Assembly: GCA_963714125.1 (NCBI GenBank)
Contig: OY970234.1
Span: forward strand, 868,001 to 932,000
DNA: 64,000 nt
Direction of reading: 5' to 3'
Origin: CAWCAW01 sp963714125
Lineage (GTDB): Bacteria; Actinomycetota; Acidimicrobiia; Acidimicrobiales; UBA8190
Shown here in pieces: positions 52,139-60,897 of the stretch (position 1 is its first letter; every line of letters begins with the position of its first letter). Position numbers and translations under genes: made by a program. The notes beneath the pieces were generated by a model that saw only the letters and a program-made list of their open reading frames with translations, did no database searches and was not told where the DNA came from.

Positions 52139-53270
52139 GGCCCCACCATGGCATCGGCGCACGCTTCGGCCGTCAACCCAGCGGCCAAGAGCCGATTCTC
52201 GGCGTCCCACGGACCAATGAGCTGCAAGCTGGCCGGCAGGGGCCCGCCACTGGGCACCGGAAGCGACAGCGCCGGCACCCCGGCGAGATTGACCGCCAGC
52301 GTGCACCGGGCCACCAGTAGCTCGTCGCCCTCTTCGAGGCGCGGCGCGAAGATCGACAACGTGGGTGTGGCCAGGACGTCGACCTGGTCAAAGAGTGCTC
52401 GGAGCCGATCGGACCATCGCTGTTGGGTGGCGCGCGCGCGTCGGGGAGCATGGGGCGCAGCTGCGTGGCCGTCTGTAGGCGGGCCACCACGCCGGCACCG
52501 ACCTGATCGGGGTGGGCCTCGACCAGTTCGTGGTCGGAGTCCCAGGCGCCGGCCACCAGCAGCGCCCCACAAGCCATGGTGGCCTCATTCCACTCGGCCA
52601 CAACCGCCTCGCCGACATCGACGACCTCCCAGCCCACGTCGGCCAGCAGCGCGTCCAGGGCGGCGTCGATGTCCGGATCGGCGGGCAGCCGGATGCGCCC
52701 GACGCGCAGGGCTGCGGGGGCGGTGGGAGGGGCCACCGTAAAGCCAGGTTCGAGGAGCTCCATACCGGTCACCACGCCGGCGACGTCGCGAGCCATCGGC
52801 CCGATGGTGTCGAACTCGGGGGCCACGGGCCACACGCCGTCGACCGGGATCCTTCCCCACGTCGTTTTGAGACCGGCGGTGCCACAGCACGCCGAGGGAA
52901 TCCGAATCGAGCCGCCGGTGTCGGTGCCGTAGGCCACGTCCGCCTCACCGGTGGCGACCGCCACCGCCGACCCGCTCGACGACCCGCCGGGAACCCGGGT
53001 GGGGTCGAGGGGGTTGGTGGGCGTCCCGAACCACGGGTTGATTCCGGTGACGCCAAAGGCCAGTTCGTGGAGGTTGGCCTTGCCGACCACCACCGCCCCT
53101 GCCGCGCGGGCCCCGGCCAGACATGACGCATCACGGCGGGCGGGTTGGGCGTGCAGGGCGACGGCGCGGCACCCGGCCGTGGTGGGCACGTCGACGACGT
53201 CAATGACGTCCTTTATGGCCAGGCGTACACCGCCTGACGGGCCGTCGAGGCGGGTGATGAAGGTGGGCAC
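52135..53270 (-). pseudogene. Amidase (amidase signature family), frameshifted
   Basis: The N-terminal 290 codons code an amidase-signature enzyme: the catalytic Lys in VRLAIKDVIDVVDVP, the Ser-cis-Ser and nucleophile in PGGSSSGSAVAVATG, and YGTDTGGSIRIPSACCGTAG. The frame then breaks at the alternating GC run at 52430-52440. The continuation (ATQQRWSDRLRALFDQVDVL, ATPTLSIFAPRLEEGDE, VNLAGVPALSLPVPSGGPLP) is in another frame and reaches the stop at 52135. Loss of one GC unit, or gain of one base, would restore a normal protein. It may be a real pseudogene, slippage variation, or a sequence error. It lies between a GNAT gene and the ligase gene on the same strand. Confidence 0.85.
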
Positions 53271-53294
53271 GGGGGCCCTCAGCCCCGGACCTCG

Positions 53295-53768
53295 TCAGTC
53301 ACCGAGGTCGATCCGATAGACGTTGGTCTGGCGGCGCCCGAAGCCCACCCGCTCATAGAGGCGATTGGCGGCTTCCCGCGACGGGCGCGACGTCAGGTCC
53401 ACGGTTCGTGCACCTCGCTCCTTGGCCTGCTGCAAGGCCGCCTGCACCAGCGCGGCACCGACACCACGGCCACGAGCCGCGTCGTCGACCACGACGTCTT
53501 CGATCCAGGCTCGAGGTCCGGTGGGGGCTCGAAACACCACCAGGGTCAAAGTGCCGAGGACCGGTCCGTGCACATCCGTCGCCACGAACAAGGCGGTCGT
53601 CGGCGTCCCGGCGATCTCGGCCAGCTCGGCGAAGGTGGGTGGTGGCGCCGAGGATGACAGCTGAGGGACGAGCTCGGCGATGGCCGAAGCGAGTTCAGCC
53701 GAGAGGTCAGTGACCTCTTCGACGACGAAGCCAGCTCCTGAGGAAGTCGTGTCGGAGTCCGGGGTCAC
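53295..53768 (-). CDS. GNAT-family N-acetyltransferase
   Basis: The 157-residue protein has the GNAT acetyl-CoA motif VVVDDAARGRGVGAALVQAA and the following beta-bulge and helix (TVDLTSRPSREAANRLYERVGF), which is the common C-terminal pattern YE+xGF. The substrate is unknown. GTG 53768 lies nine bases after TAGATT on the minus strand and lacks a ribosome site, so it is another leaderless candidate. The frameshifted amidase gene starts 24 bases downstream of its stop. Confidence 0.85.
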   Translation of the reverse strand: MTPDSDTTSSGAGFVVEEVTDLSAELASAIAELVPQLSSSAPPPTFAELAEIAGTPTTALFVATDVHGPVLGTLTLVVFRAPTGPRAWIEDVVVDDAARGRGVGAALVQAALQQAKERGARTVDLTSRPSREAANRLYERVGFGRRQTNVYRIDLGD

Positions 53769-53854
53769 AAGAATTGCAATCTAGTGGTCCCTCGCCGCCT
53801 CAGCCTAGGGTCGGGGGCTTGGGATGGCCCGTCATCGACGGAGAAAGAGGATCC

Positions 53855-54364
53855 ATGGCTCACGTGGAGGTATTAGTGGGTAGCCCGAGCGACCTGCACT
53901 TTGTGAAGGAGTCGCAGCTGCCTGTCATATTCGAAAAAGCCGGTGTCACCTTTTCGGTGTCGGCCTGCTCGGCCCATCGCAACGTCGACCAATTGCATGA
54001 CCGGGTTCTGGCCACATTGGCGGACACCACGGCCTACGTGTGCGCGGCCGGCATGGCGGCGGCTCTGCCCGGATCGGTCAAAGCCATGGTGCTGACGCGT
54101 AAGCACATGAACGTGTACGGCATCGCCCTTCCGAGCCAGGACTTTCCTGACGCGCGTGACGCCGAGCTCGGCATCACGCGGCTTCCGCCCGGCTTACCAG
54201 TGGAATATTGCGGCATCGGCGCCGAGGGATTCAGCGCGGCGGCGTCCCTCATTGTGGACTCGCTTGACGATCTGCCCAGTGCCGATGAGGCGGCGCGCCT
54301 GCTCGAGGCCGACATTGCCGCCATCAAGCAACCACAGTTCGACATCGACATCGCCGCCTCATAA
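53855..54364 (+). CDS. PurE-like (AIR carboxylase family) protein
   Basis: The 169-residue product has the PurE fold signals VEVLVGSPSDLHFV, SACSAHRNVDQLHDRV, VCAAGMAAALPGSVKAMVL and VYGIALPSQDF. PurE converts N5-carboxy-AIR to CAIR, using a conserved AGGAAHLPG segment that is AGMAAALPG here, and IP(V/S) loops also differ. It is therefore a divergent paralogue rather than the housekeeping PurE; no purK lies next to it. ATG 53855 has AGAGGA upstream. Its stop shares one base with the start of a sulfatase gene (TAATG), so the two are coupled, which is an unusual partner for purine synthesis. Confidence 0.8.
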   Translation: MAHVEVLVGSPSDLHFVKESQLPVIFEKAGVTFSVSACSAHRNVDQLHDRVLATLADTTAYVCAAGMAAALPGSVKAMVLTRKHMNVYGIALPSQDFPDARDAELGITRLPPGLPVEYCGIGAEGFSAAASLIVDSLDDLPSADEAARLLEADIAAIKQPQFDIDIAAS

Positions 54365-55947
54365 TGGCGAGCGACGACGCCAACGGCGATGCCAACGGCG
54401 ACGCCAAGGGGACACGGGCCTCGCGCCGCCCCAACATTTTGCTGGTGGTGTCCGATCAAGAACGCCAGCGACGCTGGTTGCCATCGTCCGTGGATCTCCC
54501 TTGGCGCCAGCGCCTTATCGCCGAGGGTCTCGAGTTCACCCGGTACTACACGCATTCCTCGCCCTGCTCGCCGAGCCGGGCCAGCTTGATCACGGGGCGA
54601 TACCTGCCCGGCCATGGCGTGGTGGACAACATCATCATGCCGGAGCACATCGAGCTTGACCCCCAGATCCCCACCCTGGGATCACTCTTGCGAGGGGCGG
54701 GATATCGCTCGTCGTACATCGGGAAGTGGCATCTGTCTCAGTCGGCCCATCCGGACATGGCGGCGTATGGCTATGCCGATTGGGACGGCAACGATCGACA
54801 CTTCATGGGATGGGCGGGCACCGGGGTGCACTTCGACCCGATTATCGCCGGCAATGCCGCGCACTGGTTGCACGAGAACGCCGGCCCGGAGTCCAACCAC
54901 GAGCAACCCTGGTTCTTGACCGTTGCTCTCGTGAACCCCCATGACGTGATGTGGTTTCCGATCGACCAGCCCGGGTACGCCGATGGTCACCCCGACCAGG
55001 TGCGAGCCACTCGACAGGTTCTCGAAAGCGCGGCGTGGAAGGACGACGACCCGTTGCCGATCTACGACGCGCGCTACGAAGAGGTGTGCGACACGCTCCC
55101 TGAGAATTTTCACGACGACCTGGAGACCAAGCCCGAGGCCCATCGCCAATGGAGCTGGGATCAGCAGCACGGCCTGTGGGGCACCATCGATCACGCCGAT
55201 ACCGGAGCGTGGCTTCGGCAACTCGACTACTACGTCGAGCTGCACCGCCAGGCTGACCGCAGCCTCGGCACCGTGCTTAGTGCCTTGGAGGACAGCGGGG
55301 CGTGGCGCGACACCATTGTGATCTTCACCTCCGACCACGGGGACATGTGCGGGTCCCATGGCCTGCGCTCGAAGGGCCCGTTCGTCTACGAGGAGATCAT
55401 GCGGGTGCCGCTGTACATCCGGGTGCCCGGCGTGACCGCGGCCGGAGCCCACACCGACGCCCTGGCCACCCACGTCGACCTGGCCGCCACCATTGGCGCG
55501 CTGGCCGGTATCGACTCCTCGTCCACCGCCGCCGCGTCGTTGGAAGGCCCCACGCTGCAAGGGGTGGACCTGTCACCCGTGCTCGCCGATCCGGCTACCG
55601 AGGTGCGCGACCACGTGCTCTTCGCTCAGGACACGGCGCACACCGAGAAACTCAACGCCGTTCGCTACGCCTTACGCGGATTCTTCGACGGCACCACCAA
55701 GTACGCCCGCTATTACGGGGAAGGCGGCGGCAAACCGTCCACAGGTTTGTGGGGCAAAGACCCGGGGACCAAGCGCGTCGGAGTTGACGCGCCGTTCGAG
55801 GAACAGGAACACGAGTGGTACGACCACGACGCCGATCCGCACGAGTTGGTCAATCTGGCCGGTGACGGCGCCCGCGGTCCCCAGGTGAGAGAGCTCTACG
55901 AACGCTTGCGCACCTACGAAGCGGAAGAGCTCATCGGGCGCGTCTGA
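54364..55947 (+). CDS. Cys-type sulfatase
   Basis: The 527-residue enzyme belongs to the alkaline-phosphatase-like sulfatases. The Cys that becomes formylglycine is Cys68 in SPCSPSRASLITGRY (C-x-P-S-R), followed by GYRSSYIGKWHLS, FLTVALVNPHDVMWFP, VIFTSDHGDMCGSHGL with the metal Asp/His, and a C-terminal YDHDADPHELVNLAGDG. There is no signal peptide, so it is probably cytoplasmic. The N-terminus has short Asp-Ala-Asn-Gly repeats. The activating FGE enzyme is not in the window. It is coupled to the PurE-like gene. Sulfate or phosphonate esters are possible substrates. Confidence 0.9.
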   Translation: MASDDANGDANGDAKGTRASRRPNILLVVSDQERQRRWLPSSVDLPWRQRLIAEGLEFTRYYTHSSPCSPSRASLITGRYLPGHGVVDNIIMPEHIELDPQIPTLGSLLRGAGYRSSYIGKWHLSQSAHPDMAAYGYADWDGNDRHFMGWAGTGVHFDPIIAGNAAHWLHENAGPESNHEQPWFLTVALVNPHDVMWFPIDQPGYADGHPDQVRATRQVLESAAWKDDDPLPIYDARYEEVCDTLPENFHDDLETKPEAHRQWSWDQQHGLWGTIDHADTGAWLRQLDYYVELHRQADRSLGTVLSALEDSGAWRDTIVIFTSDHGDMCGSHGLRSKGPFVYEEIMRVPLYIRVPGVTAAGAHTDALATHVDLAATIGALAGIDSSSTAAASLEGPTLQGVDLSPVLADPATEVRDHVLFAQDTAHTEKLNAVRYALRGFFDGTTKYARYYGEGGGKPSTGLWGKDPGTKRVGVDAPFEEQEHEWYDHDADPHELVNLAGDGARGPQVRELYERLRTYEAEELIGRV

Positions 55948-55962
55948 TCACACAGAGTCTGA

Positions 55963-56631
55963 TCAGACGGCGGCGACGAACATCTGCTGGCACAAAGCAG
56001 CCTCAATGGCCACGTCGGTGCCGTCGACGTCCAACGTCATCGACCCGTCCGCAGCCTTGGCTCTCACGACAGCGGAACGTCCCGGGATGAAGCCGTGGTC
56101 GTCGAGGTAGGCGAGGCGGTCCATGTCCAGCTCGACCTCCTCGGTGATCCGCTCCAGACGCACGGTGTCGCCGGCGGCCACTTCGGCGAGACTCACCTGG
56201 TCGGCGAGTGCGATAGAGGACCGAGGGGCGCCCGGGATCGGATTGCCGTGCGGGCAGGTGCTCGGATTGCCAAGGAGCTCGACCAGCCGGGCCTCGACTT
56301 CGTCGGAGATCACGTGTTCCCATCTCCCTGCTTCAAGGTGGGCTTTGTGCCACGGCAGGCCGATGATGTCCACCAACAGCCTTTCGGCCAGGCGATGCTT
56401 ACGGATCACGCTGTCGGCGCGTTGGCGTCCCTGATCGGTCAGGGCGATGAGTCGACCCGTTCGACTTACGTAGCCGTCTTCGACCAACCGGTCGAGCATC
56501 TCCGATACCGACGGCGCCGATCGCCCCAGGCGTTCGGCCAGCCGGGCTTGGATCACGGGGGTGCCCTCTTCGATGAGCGCTTGGATGGTTTCCAGGTACT
56601 CCTCGAGCGGGGGGTGAAAGCCGTCGCTCAC
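55963..56631 (-). CDS. DtxR/MntR-family metal-dependent repressor
   Basis: The 222-residue protein has an N-terminal winged helix (PPLEEYLETIQALIEEGTPV and SAPSVSEMLDRLVEDGYVSR), a metal-binding dimer domain with RKHRLAERLLVDIIGLPW, WEHVISDEVEARL and CPHGNPIPG, and a C-terminal SH3-like FeoA domain. This arrangement is shared by IdeR/DtxR and SirR/MntR, which sense Fe(II) or Mn(II). GTG 56631 gives the family N-terminus and lies six bases after TACCAT; TTG 56652 is an alternative. A palindrome upstream looks like its operator. Iron or manganese cannot be decided from the residues seen. Confidence 0.88.
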   Translation of the reverse strand: MSDGFHPPLEEYLETIQALIEEGTPVIQARLAERLGRSAPSVSEMLDRLVEDGYVSRTGRLIALTDQGRQRADSVIRKHRLAERLLVDIIGLPWHKAHLEAGRWEHVISDEVEARLVELLGNPSTCPHGNPIPGAPRSSIALADQVSLAEVAAGDTVRLERITEEVELDMDRLAYLDDHGFIPGRSAVVRAKAADGSMTLDVDGTDVAIEAALCQQMFVAAV

Positions 56632-56673
56632 GTCATCATGGTATCGGATCAACCCTGCGCAACGGCCTGAAAA

Positions 56674-56689
56674 ATTAGGGTCACCTAAT
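56674..56689. promoter_or_regulatory. DtxR-type palindromic operator
   Basis: ATTAGG-GTCA-CCTAAT is a perfect 6-bp inverted repeat with a 4-base centre. TTAGG...CCTAA halves are those of the IdeR/DtxR box, although the known box has a longer centre (19 bases in all). It lies 43-58 bases before the GTG of the DtxR-family gene. On the minus strand its edge also contains a TAATTT hexamer. Autoregulation is likely. Confidence 0.65.
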
Positions 56690-56784
56690 GTCGTTGCCCG
56701 AGCAGCTCCGTGGTCCTTCTGACGCCCCGTGGGCCCCAGGCGCCGTCCGGGGGAGGACGTAGGCGCCGGGGCCGTTGGGGGCGA

Positions 56785-56949
56785 TCAGGCAGCGCGCCGA
56801 GGTGTGGGGTCGACGACGCGCCGGAGTTGGGTCTCGAGGTCAATGACCTCAGCGGTGGCCCGCTCCACCTCGGTACGGGCGTTACGAGCGGCCCCAATAC
56901 TTGTGAGCCGGGAGTACACCTCATTCAGGTTTTGCAGGATCGTGCGCAT
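56785..56949 (-). CDS. 54-residue small protein
   Basis: A short frame from ATG 56949 encodes MRTILQNLNEVYSRLTSIGA and then an amphipathic, charged helix (NARTEVERATAEVIDLETQL) with a basic end. The ribosome site GAGGAGGG lies seven bases upstream, which is a strong argument for translation. The heptad pattern suggests a small coiled-coil or dimerising protein. I do not recognise a family. It lies between the CYTH-CHAD gene and the DtxR gene on the same strand. Confidence 0.6.
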   Translation of the reverse strand: MRTILQNLNEVYSRLTSIGAARNARTEVERATAEVIDLETQLRRVVDPTPRRAA

Positions 56950-57072
56950 ATCTCGCCCTCCTCACCGCGTTGTGCTGCGTGCCACAAGAGGAAGGTACGA
57001 CGGCCAGGTGTCCTCATCGTCACAAGGGCGTGAACTGTGGAAGAACTCTGTCGCCGGCGCGTGGGCGCCCAT

Positions 57073-58941
57073 CTACGAGTCGGGTTCGTGCGTCCGATCG
57101 ATGATCAACGGTGGCCCTTGAGGAGGTGCCACCGGGCGTAACAACGGTCGTGCCGGCAGGGAGAACGGGGACCGGGCCGACGTGGGCGGTGCTGCAGGCG
57201 ACGCGGGCGAGGTGGGCACCGCCAGGGGAGCGAGAGGCATCACGACAGCGTTCCTTGGCGCCACCTGGGACGGGCCGTCTTGACCGCCCGGCATTCCCCC
57301 ATTGAGTTCATAGAACTCGGCGCGTCGGCGCACCAGGAGCTCAGAAAGCTTGCGCCATTGGGCGTCGCCCAGGCTCTTGAGCACCTTCGGCAGTTTCCTC
57401 TTCATGTGCTCGGCTTCACGATGATGACGTTCAGCTACACCACCCATGACGAAGATCGTCGTAGGCGAGAGTCCCCCTGGTTCGCCGGTGGCGAGAGAAT
57501 GGAGTCGTTCGGCGGCCACGCGCGCATCTTGCATAAGGCCGAGTGCGTCTTGAAGACGCACCACCGTCTTGATGAACGTGCCGGGTTGGCCCTCGTAGAT
57601 TTCGGAAACGAACTCCAACGCGTAGCGAAGGCGCTTACAACGGATGCGAAGATTGTGGAAGTCCTCGGCTTCGCCACTGCGCCGGGCCCTCCGGGCCGCC
57701 TTGACCGCCGAACGATGCTTGGCGTCGACGAGGTCGGGCACCACGGTGATGGCCGGGGCTTGCGACGCCGGATACCGCCGAGAAGGTCCCTGGCGCAGCA
57801 TGGTGACGTAACTCGTCACCATGGTCTCGTAACGAGTGGAGTCGAGCCCTTCGAGAAGCCGGGCTCGAGCCTCGGATCGCTCTTGGCCGAGGAGATCGGC
57901 GAGTCCACCGAGCGCGACGCGGTCATCCTCGGATACGTCATTCATCCACTCGACGACGCGTTCGAGCTGGACGTCGAGATCACGGACGGTTCCCAAAAGA
58001 TCGGCGAGCCAGCCCAGCTCTCCTCGCACATGGGCGGCGCGGGCCGGCAACACTTCGGCGAACAGCGCCAGCGCGGCGCGCAGGCGTCGGGTGGCCACCC
58101 GCATGTCGTGGAGTTCTTCGGGGTCCTCACCCAAGCGGGTGCCCGGTTCGTGGGCGAGCATGGCGGAGAGGTTGCGTCGCATGACGGCGTAGGCGACGTC
58201 GCCGATCGTGGGATCGGGCGGGATCACGGCGGGACCCACGTCGGGAGGAGGGGGTACCCGAAGGCCCGACGCCAACAGACCGGCTTCGAACTTCGACAAC
58301 GTGGCCGGCTGCAAACCGCATTCCCGACGGAGTTGCTCGACGACGGGACGTAACGCGTCGACCCACGCGGGCACCACTTCGATTTCGACTCTGCGCATGT
58401 GCATAGGGGCGCGTCCGGCCCCCATTTCGATGAGCGTGTCGTCGAGAGCAAGCTCGGCCACCGTCTCGTCGCCCACGTGCAGGTTGAACGGTCGTCGCTT
58501 GGTCTTGACCTCGATGATGGGGTGCAGGGGGCGCGTCCCTGCCAGCGCTTGGAGCCGGCGCCCAACCGGGCCGGTCGTGGCCAGCGCGGTGACGTCGTCA
58601 GAAGGCAGCAGCTCGGTGACCTCTAACCGTTTGCGGAGCCCACCGACGGCCGGCGCCGTGTCCTTCAGCGTTACCTCGGCGACGCCGGCCCGCCGACGGA
58701 CCCGGAGGACGAACCCCGATCGGCCCACGCGCCAGTCGTCGGTGTCCATGTACGTGTCCACCATGCGACGAGCCGGTTGCGGGTGGGCGGACACCGCCAC
58801 GCCTCCCACGTCCGAGACGGCCACGATGGCGCCCGATGATCCGTTGGCCGGGTTGAGCCACCGCTCGACCGGACGCAGGTCGATGGCATCGAGCTGCCAC
58901 TCGACTTCCACTTCCGAAGTTGGGGTCGGCGCAGCAGCCAC
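57073..58941 (-). CDS. CYTH-CHAD protein (polyphosphate/triphosphate related)
   Basis: The 622-residue protein has an N-terminal CYTH domain (about 8-205) with the ExE-type opening EVEVEWQL (ExExE expected is ExEVEW here), RRRAGVAEVTLKD, EVKTKRRPF and RVEIEVVPAW, and a C-terminal CHAD domain (about 255-530) with HDMRVATRRLRAALALF, LGTVRDLDVQLE and RIRCKRLRYALEFVSEIY. CYTH domains hydrolyse triphosphates and CHAD domains bind polyphosphate; the pair is linked to polyphosphate handling. A Pro/Ala-rich tail of about 60 residues ends it. It is divergent from a MutT-type Nudix gene. ppk is not in the window. Confidence 0.85.
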   Translation of the reverse strand: MAAAPTPTSEVEVEWQLDAIDLRPVERWLNPANGSSGAIVAVSDVGGVAVSAHPQPARRMVDTYMDTDDWRVGRSGFVLRVRRRAGVAEVTLKDTAPAVGGLRKRLEVTELLPSDDVTALATTGPVGRRLQALAGTRPLHPIIEVKTKRRPFNLHVGDETVAELALDDTLIEMGAGRAPMHMRRVEIEVVPAWVDALRPVVEQLRRECGLQPATLSKFEAGLLASGLRVPPPPDVGPAVIPPDPTIGDVAYAVMRRNLSAMLAHEPGTRLGEDPEELHDMRVATRRLRAALALFAEVLPARAAHVRGELGWLADLLGTVRDLDVQLERVVEWMNDVSEDDRVALGGLADLLGQERSEARARLLEGLDSTRYETMVTSYVTMLRQGPSRRYPASQAPAITVVPDLVDAKHRSAVKAARRARRSGEAEDFHNLRIRCKRLRYALEFVSEIYEGQPGTFIKTVVRLQDALGLMQDARVAAERLHSLATGEPGGLSPTTIFVMGGVAERHHREAEHMKRKLPKVLKSLGDAQWRKLSELLVRRRAEFYELNGGMPGGQDGPSQVAPRNAVVMPLAPLAVPTSPASPAAPPTSARSPFSLPARPLLRPVAPPQGPPLIIDRTHEPDS

Positions 58942-59065
58942 CTTTTGAGGTTACTCCCGAGGGTGGCGCATTCTCCCGGGCTCCTCGCTGTGCCCAAATC
59001 ACGCCGGCGCCATGGGTCGAGAGGATCCCCGTTTCGTGCGTAGACCCCCGATAACGTGCCGTTTT

Positions 59066-59521
59066 GTGAGCAGCTCCACGACGCCCGTGCGCCGTGCCAA
59101 GGGCGATGAGGAAATCGTCAAGGCGGCTGGCGGTGTCGTCTTGCGCCGCACCGCAACAGGCCGGTGGGAGGTTGCCGTCGTGCACCGCCCCGTGCGCGAC
59201 GACTGGTCTTTGCCCAAAGGCAAGCTCGAGGCCGGCGAGACCTACGAGGACTGCGCGCTGCGGGAAGTTCAAGAGGAGACGGGCTTGGCCTGTCAGCTGA
59301 GCCGTTTCGTGGGCTGCACCGAGTATCGGGACCGCCGGGGCCGCCCCAAGTCGGTGGCGTACTGGCTGATGGTTCCCGGCGAGGGGGAATTCATCCCCTC
59401 CGACGAGGTGGACGAGCTCCGGTGGATGGAGCTTGGCATCGCCGAACGGGCGCTCACCTACGAGCGCGACAGCGATCTGCTCGCTTCTCTTGATACCTCC
59501 ACCTTGGCCCGCTCGGGCTGA
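59066..59521 (+). CDS. Nudix hydrolase, MutT1-like
   Basis: The 151-residue protein has a full Nudix box GKLEAGETYEDCALREVQEETGL and the MutT1-like surroundings AAGGVVLRR, VAVVHRPVRDDWSLPKGK and VDELRWMEL. Such enzymes hydrolyse oxidised nucleotides or diadenosine polyphosphates. In mycobacteria mutT1 lies next to the polyphosphate kinase gene; here it faces a CYTH-CHAD gene, which keeps a polyphosphate link. The C-terminal histidine phosphatase domain of mycobacterial MutT1 is missing. GTG 59066 stands eight bases after TAACGT, with no ribosome site. Confidence 0.86.
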   Translation: MSSSTTPVRRAKGDEEIVKAAGGVVLRRTATGRWEVAVVHRPVRDDWSLPKGKLEAGETYEDCALREVQEETGLACQLSRFVGCTEYRDRRGRPKSVAYWLMVPGEGEFIPSDEVDELRWMELGIAERALTYERDSDLLASLDTSTLARSG

Positions 59522-59543
59522 CGGCGGCTTACGGCCTGCAGCC

Positions 59544-60845
59544 TTAGCGGCGGCCCAGCTCGTCGGCTCGGGCGCGCAGCACGGCCCGGAAATCTGGATG
59601 CGCAATATCGGCCAGGGCATGGGCGCGTTCGCGCACGGTGAGGCCCATCAGCTCGGCGGCGCCGTACTCGGTGATGATCACGCCCGTGTGGTGACGCGGC
59701 GTCGACACCACTGACCCTTCGGGGAGGAGCCCGACAAGGCGCGACCGCACGGCGCCGTCGACGAGGGCCGTGGAGCGCAAGCAGATGAGCGAATGGGCGT
59801 CGAGGTGCAGCTCGGCTCCGGCGACGAAGTCTTCGTGGCCACCGACGCCCGATATCTGCTTGCCGTCAATGTTGTCGGCGACGACCTGGCCGTACAGGTC
59901 GACGCTCAGGGCCCCGTTGATAGCAACGAGACGGGCATTTTGCGCAATGACGGTGGGATCGTTCACCACGCCGACGGGCAAAAAGGCGACGTCGGGATTG
60001 CCGTCGAGCCACTGGTACAGCTCGGGGACCCCGAGCGCGAAGGTCGTGACGGAGACGCCTTCGTAGATCCCTTTGCGGGCATTGGTGACCTTGCCGGCCT
60101 GATGGAGTCGCATCAGGCCCGTGGTGAACATCTCGGAATGGATCCCGAAGTTGCCCAGTGACCCGGCGGCCAGCTTACCGGCCACGACATTCGGGATTCC
60201 TCCGATCCCGGTTTGCAAGGTGGCGCCATCGGTGACGAACGTCATGGCGTGTTCGGCGATGGCCACGTCGATGTCATCGGGAACGGCTTCCTCTAAGGCG
60301 AAGGGCGCCGAGTCGGACTCGATGAGGACGTCGATGATGTCGACGGGGATGGTGTTGTCGAACTGCGGGGGCAGACTCGAGGTGCGCGGATAGTTGGGAT
60401 TGACTTCGACCACGAGCATGCGGTTCGGATCGCGACCGGCTCGCAGGAGCTCGTCGCGCGTACCCCCGAGGTGCAGTGACAGGTTTACGTTGCCATCGGC
60501 ATCCGGCGGGGCTCCTTGGGCCGCCATGATGCGGGGGGCGAAACGCGCCAACACCGGCGCGAACTGCCGGAAACCACTGGGCACGAGTTCGATGTTGTGC
60601 CCTTCTGACAGCAGGATCCGTTCCGCCGGTCCGAAGAAGCCCGAGCGCAAGGTCACGCCCGGCTTGGTCAGCACTGTGTAATACCCAAGCAGCAGGGCCC
60701 CGCCGAGCACGAGGTTCTCCCAATCGTCGCGATCGCCCAGCGCGGTGAGTAATCCGTCGGGAGTGCCCGGCCCGAGACCCATCCCGATGGTGTCGACGGG
60801 CCGCACCAAGTCGGCCGCCTCTCGCGCTGTGCATGTCCTGGGCAT
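59544..60845 (-). CDS. Acetyl-CoA hydrolase/transferase family (4-hydroxybutyrate CoA-transferase-like)
   Basis: The 433-residue protein belongs to the Cat1/AbfT class of CoA transferases. Motifs are VNLSLHLGGTRDELLRAGRD, VDIIDVLIESDSAPF, LQTGIGGIPNVVAGKLA, LGNFGIHSEMFTTGLM, and NARLVAINGALSVDLYGQVV, with GVGGHEDFVAGA and TEYGAAELMGLTVRERA at the end. These enzymes move CoA between acetate and other acids. Start: ATG 60845 (MPRTCTAREAADLV) is likely; GTG 60869 adds eight residues. A gap of about 50 bases separates it from the epimerase gene on the same strand. Confidence 0.86.
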   Translation of the reverse strand: MPRTCTAREAADLVRPVDTIGMGLGPGTPDGLLTALGDRDDWENLVLGGALLLGYYTVLTKPGVTLRSGFFGPAERILLSEGHNIELVPSGFRQFAPVLARFAPRIMAAQGAPPDADGNVNLSLHLGGTRDELLRAGRDPNRMLVVEVNPNYPRTSSLPPQFDNTIPVDIIDVLIESDSAPFALEEAVPDDIDVAIAEHAMTFVTDGATLQTGIGGIPNVVAGKLAAGSLGNFGIHSEMFTTGLMRLHQAGKVTNARKGIYEGVSVTTFALGVPELYQWLDGNPDVAFLPVGVVNDPTVIAQNARLVAINGALSVDLYGQVVADNIDGKQISGVGGHEDFVAGAELHLDAHSLICLRSTALVDGAVRSRLVGLLPEGSVVSTPRHHTGVIITEYGAAELMGLTVRERAHALADIAHPDFRAVLRARADELGRR

Positions 60846-60897
60846 GACGCGATCTTGCCCGACGGACACGAGCCCGGGGGTGCAAGCGGCTGGTGTG

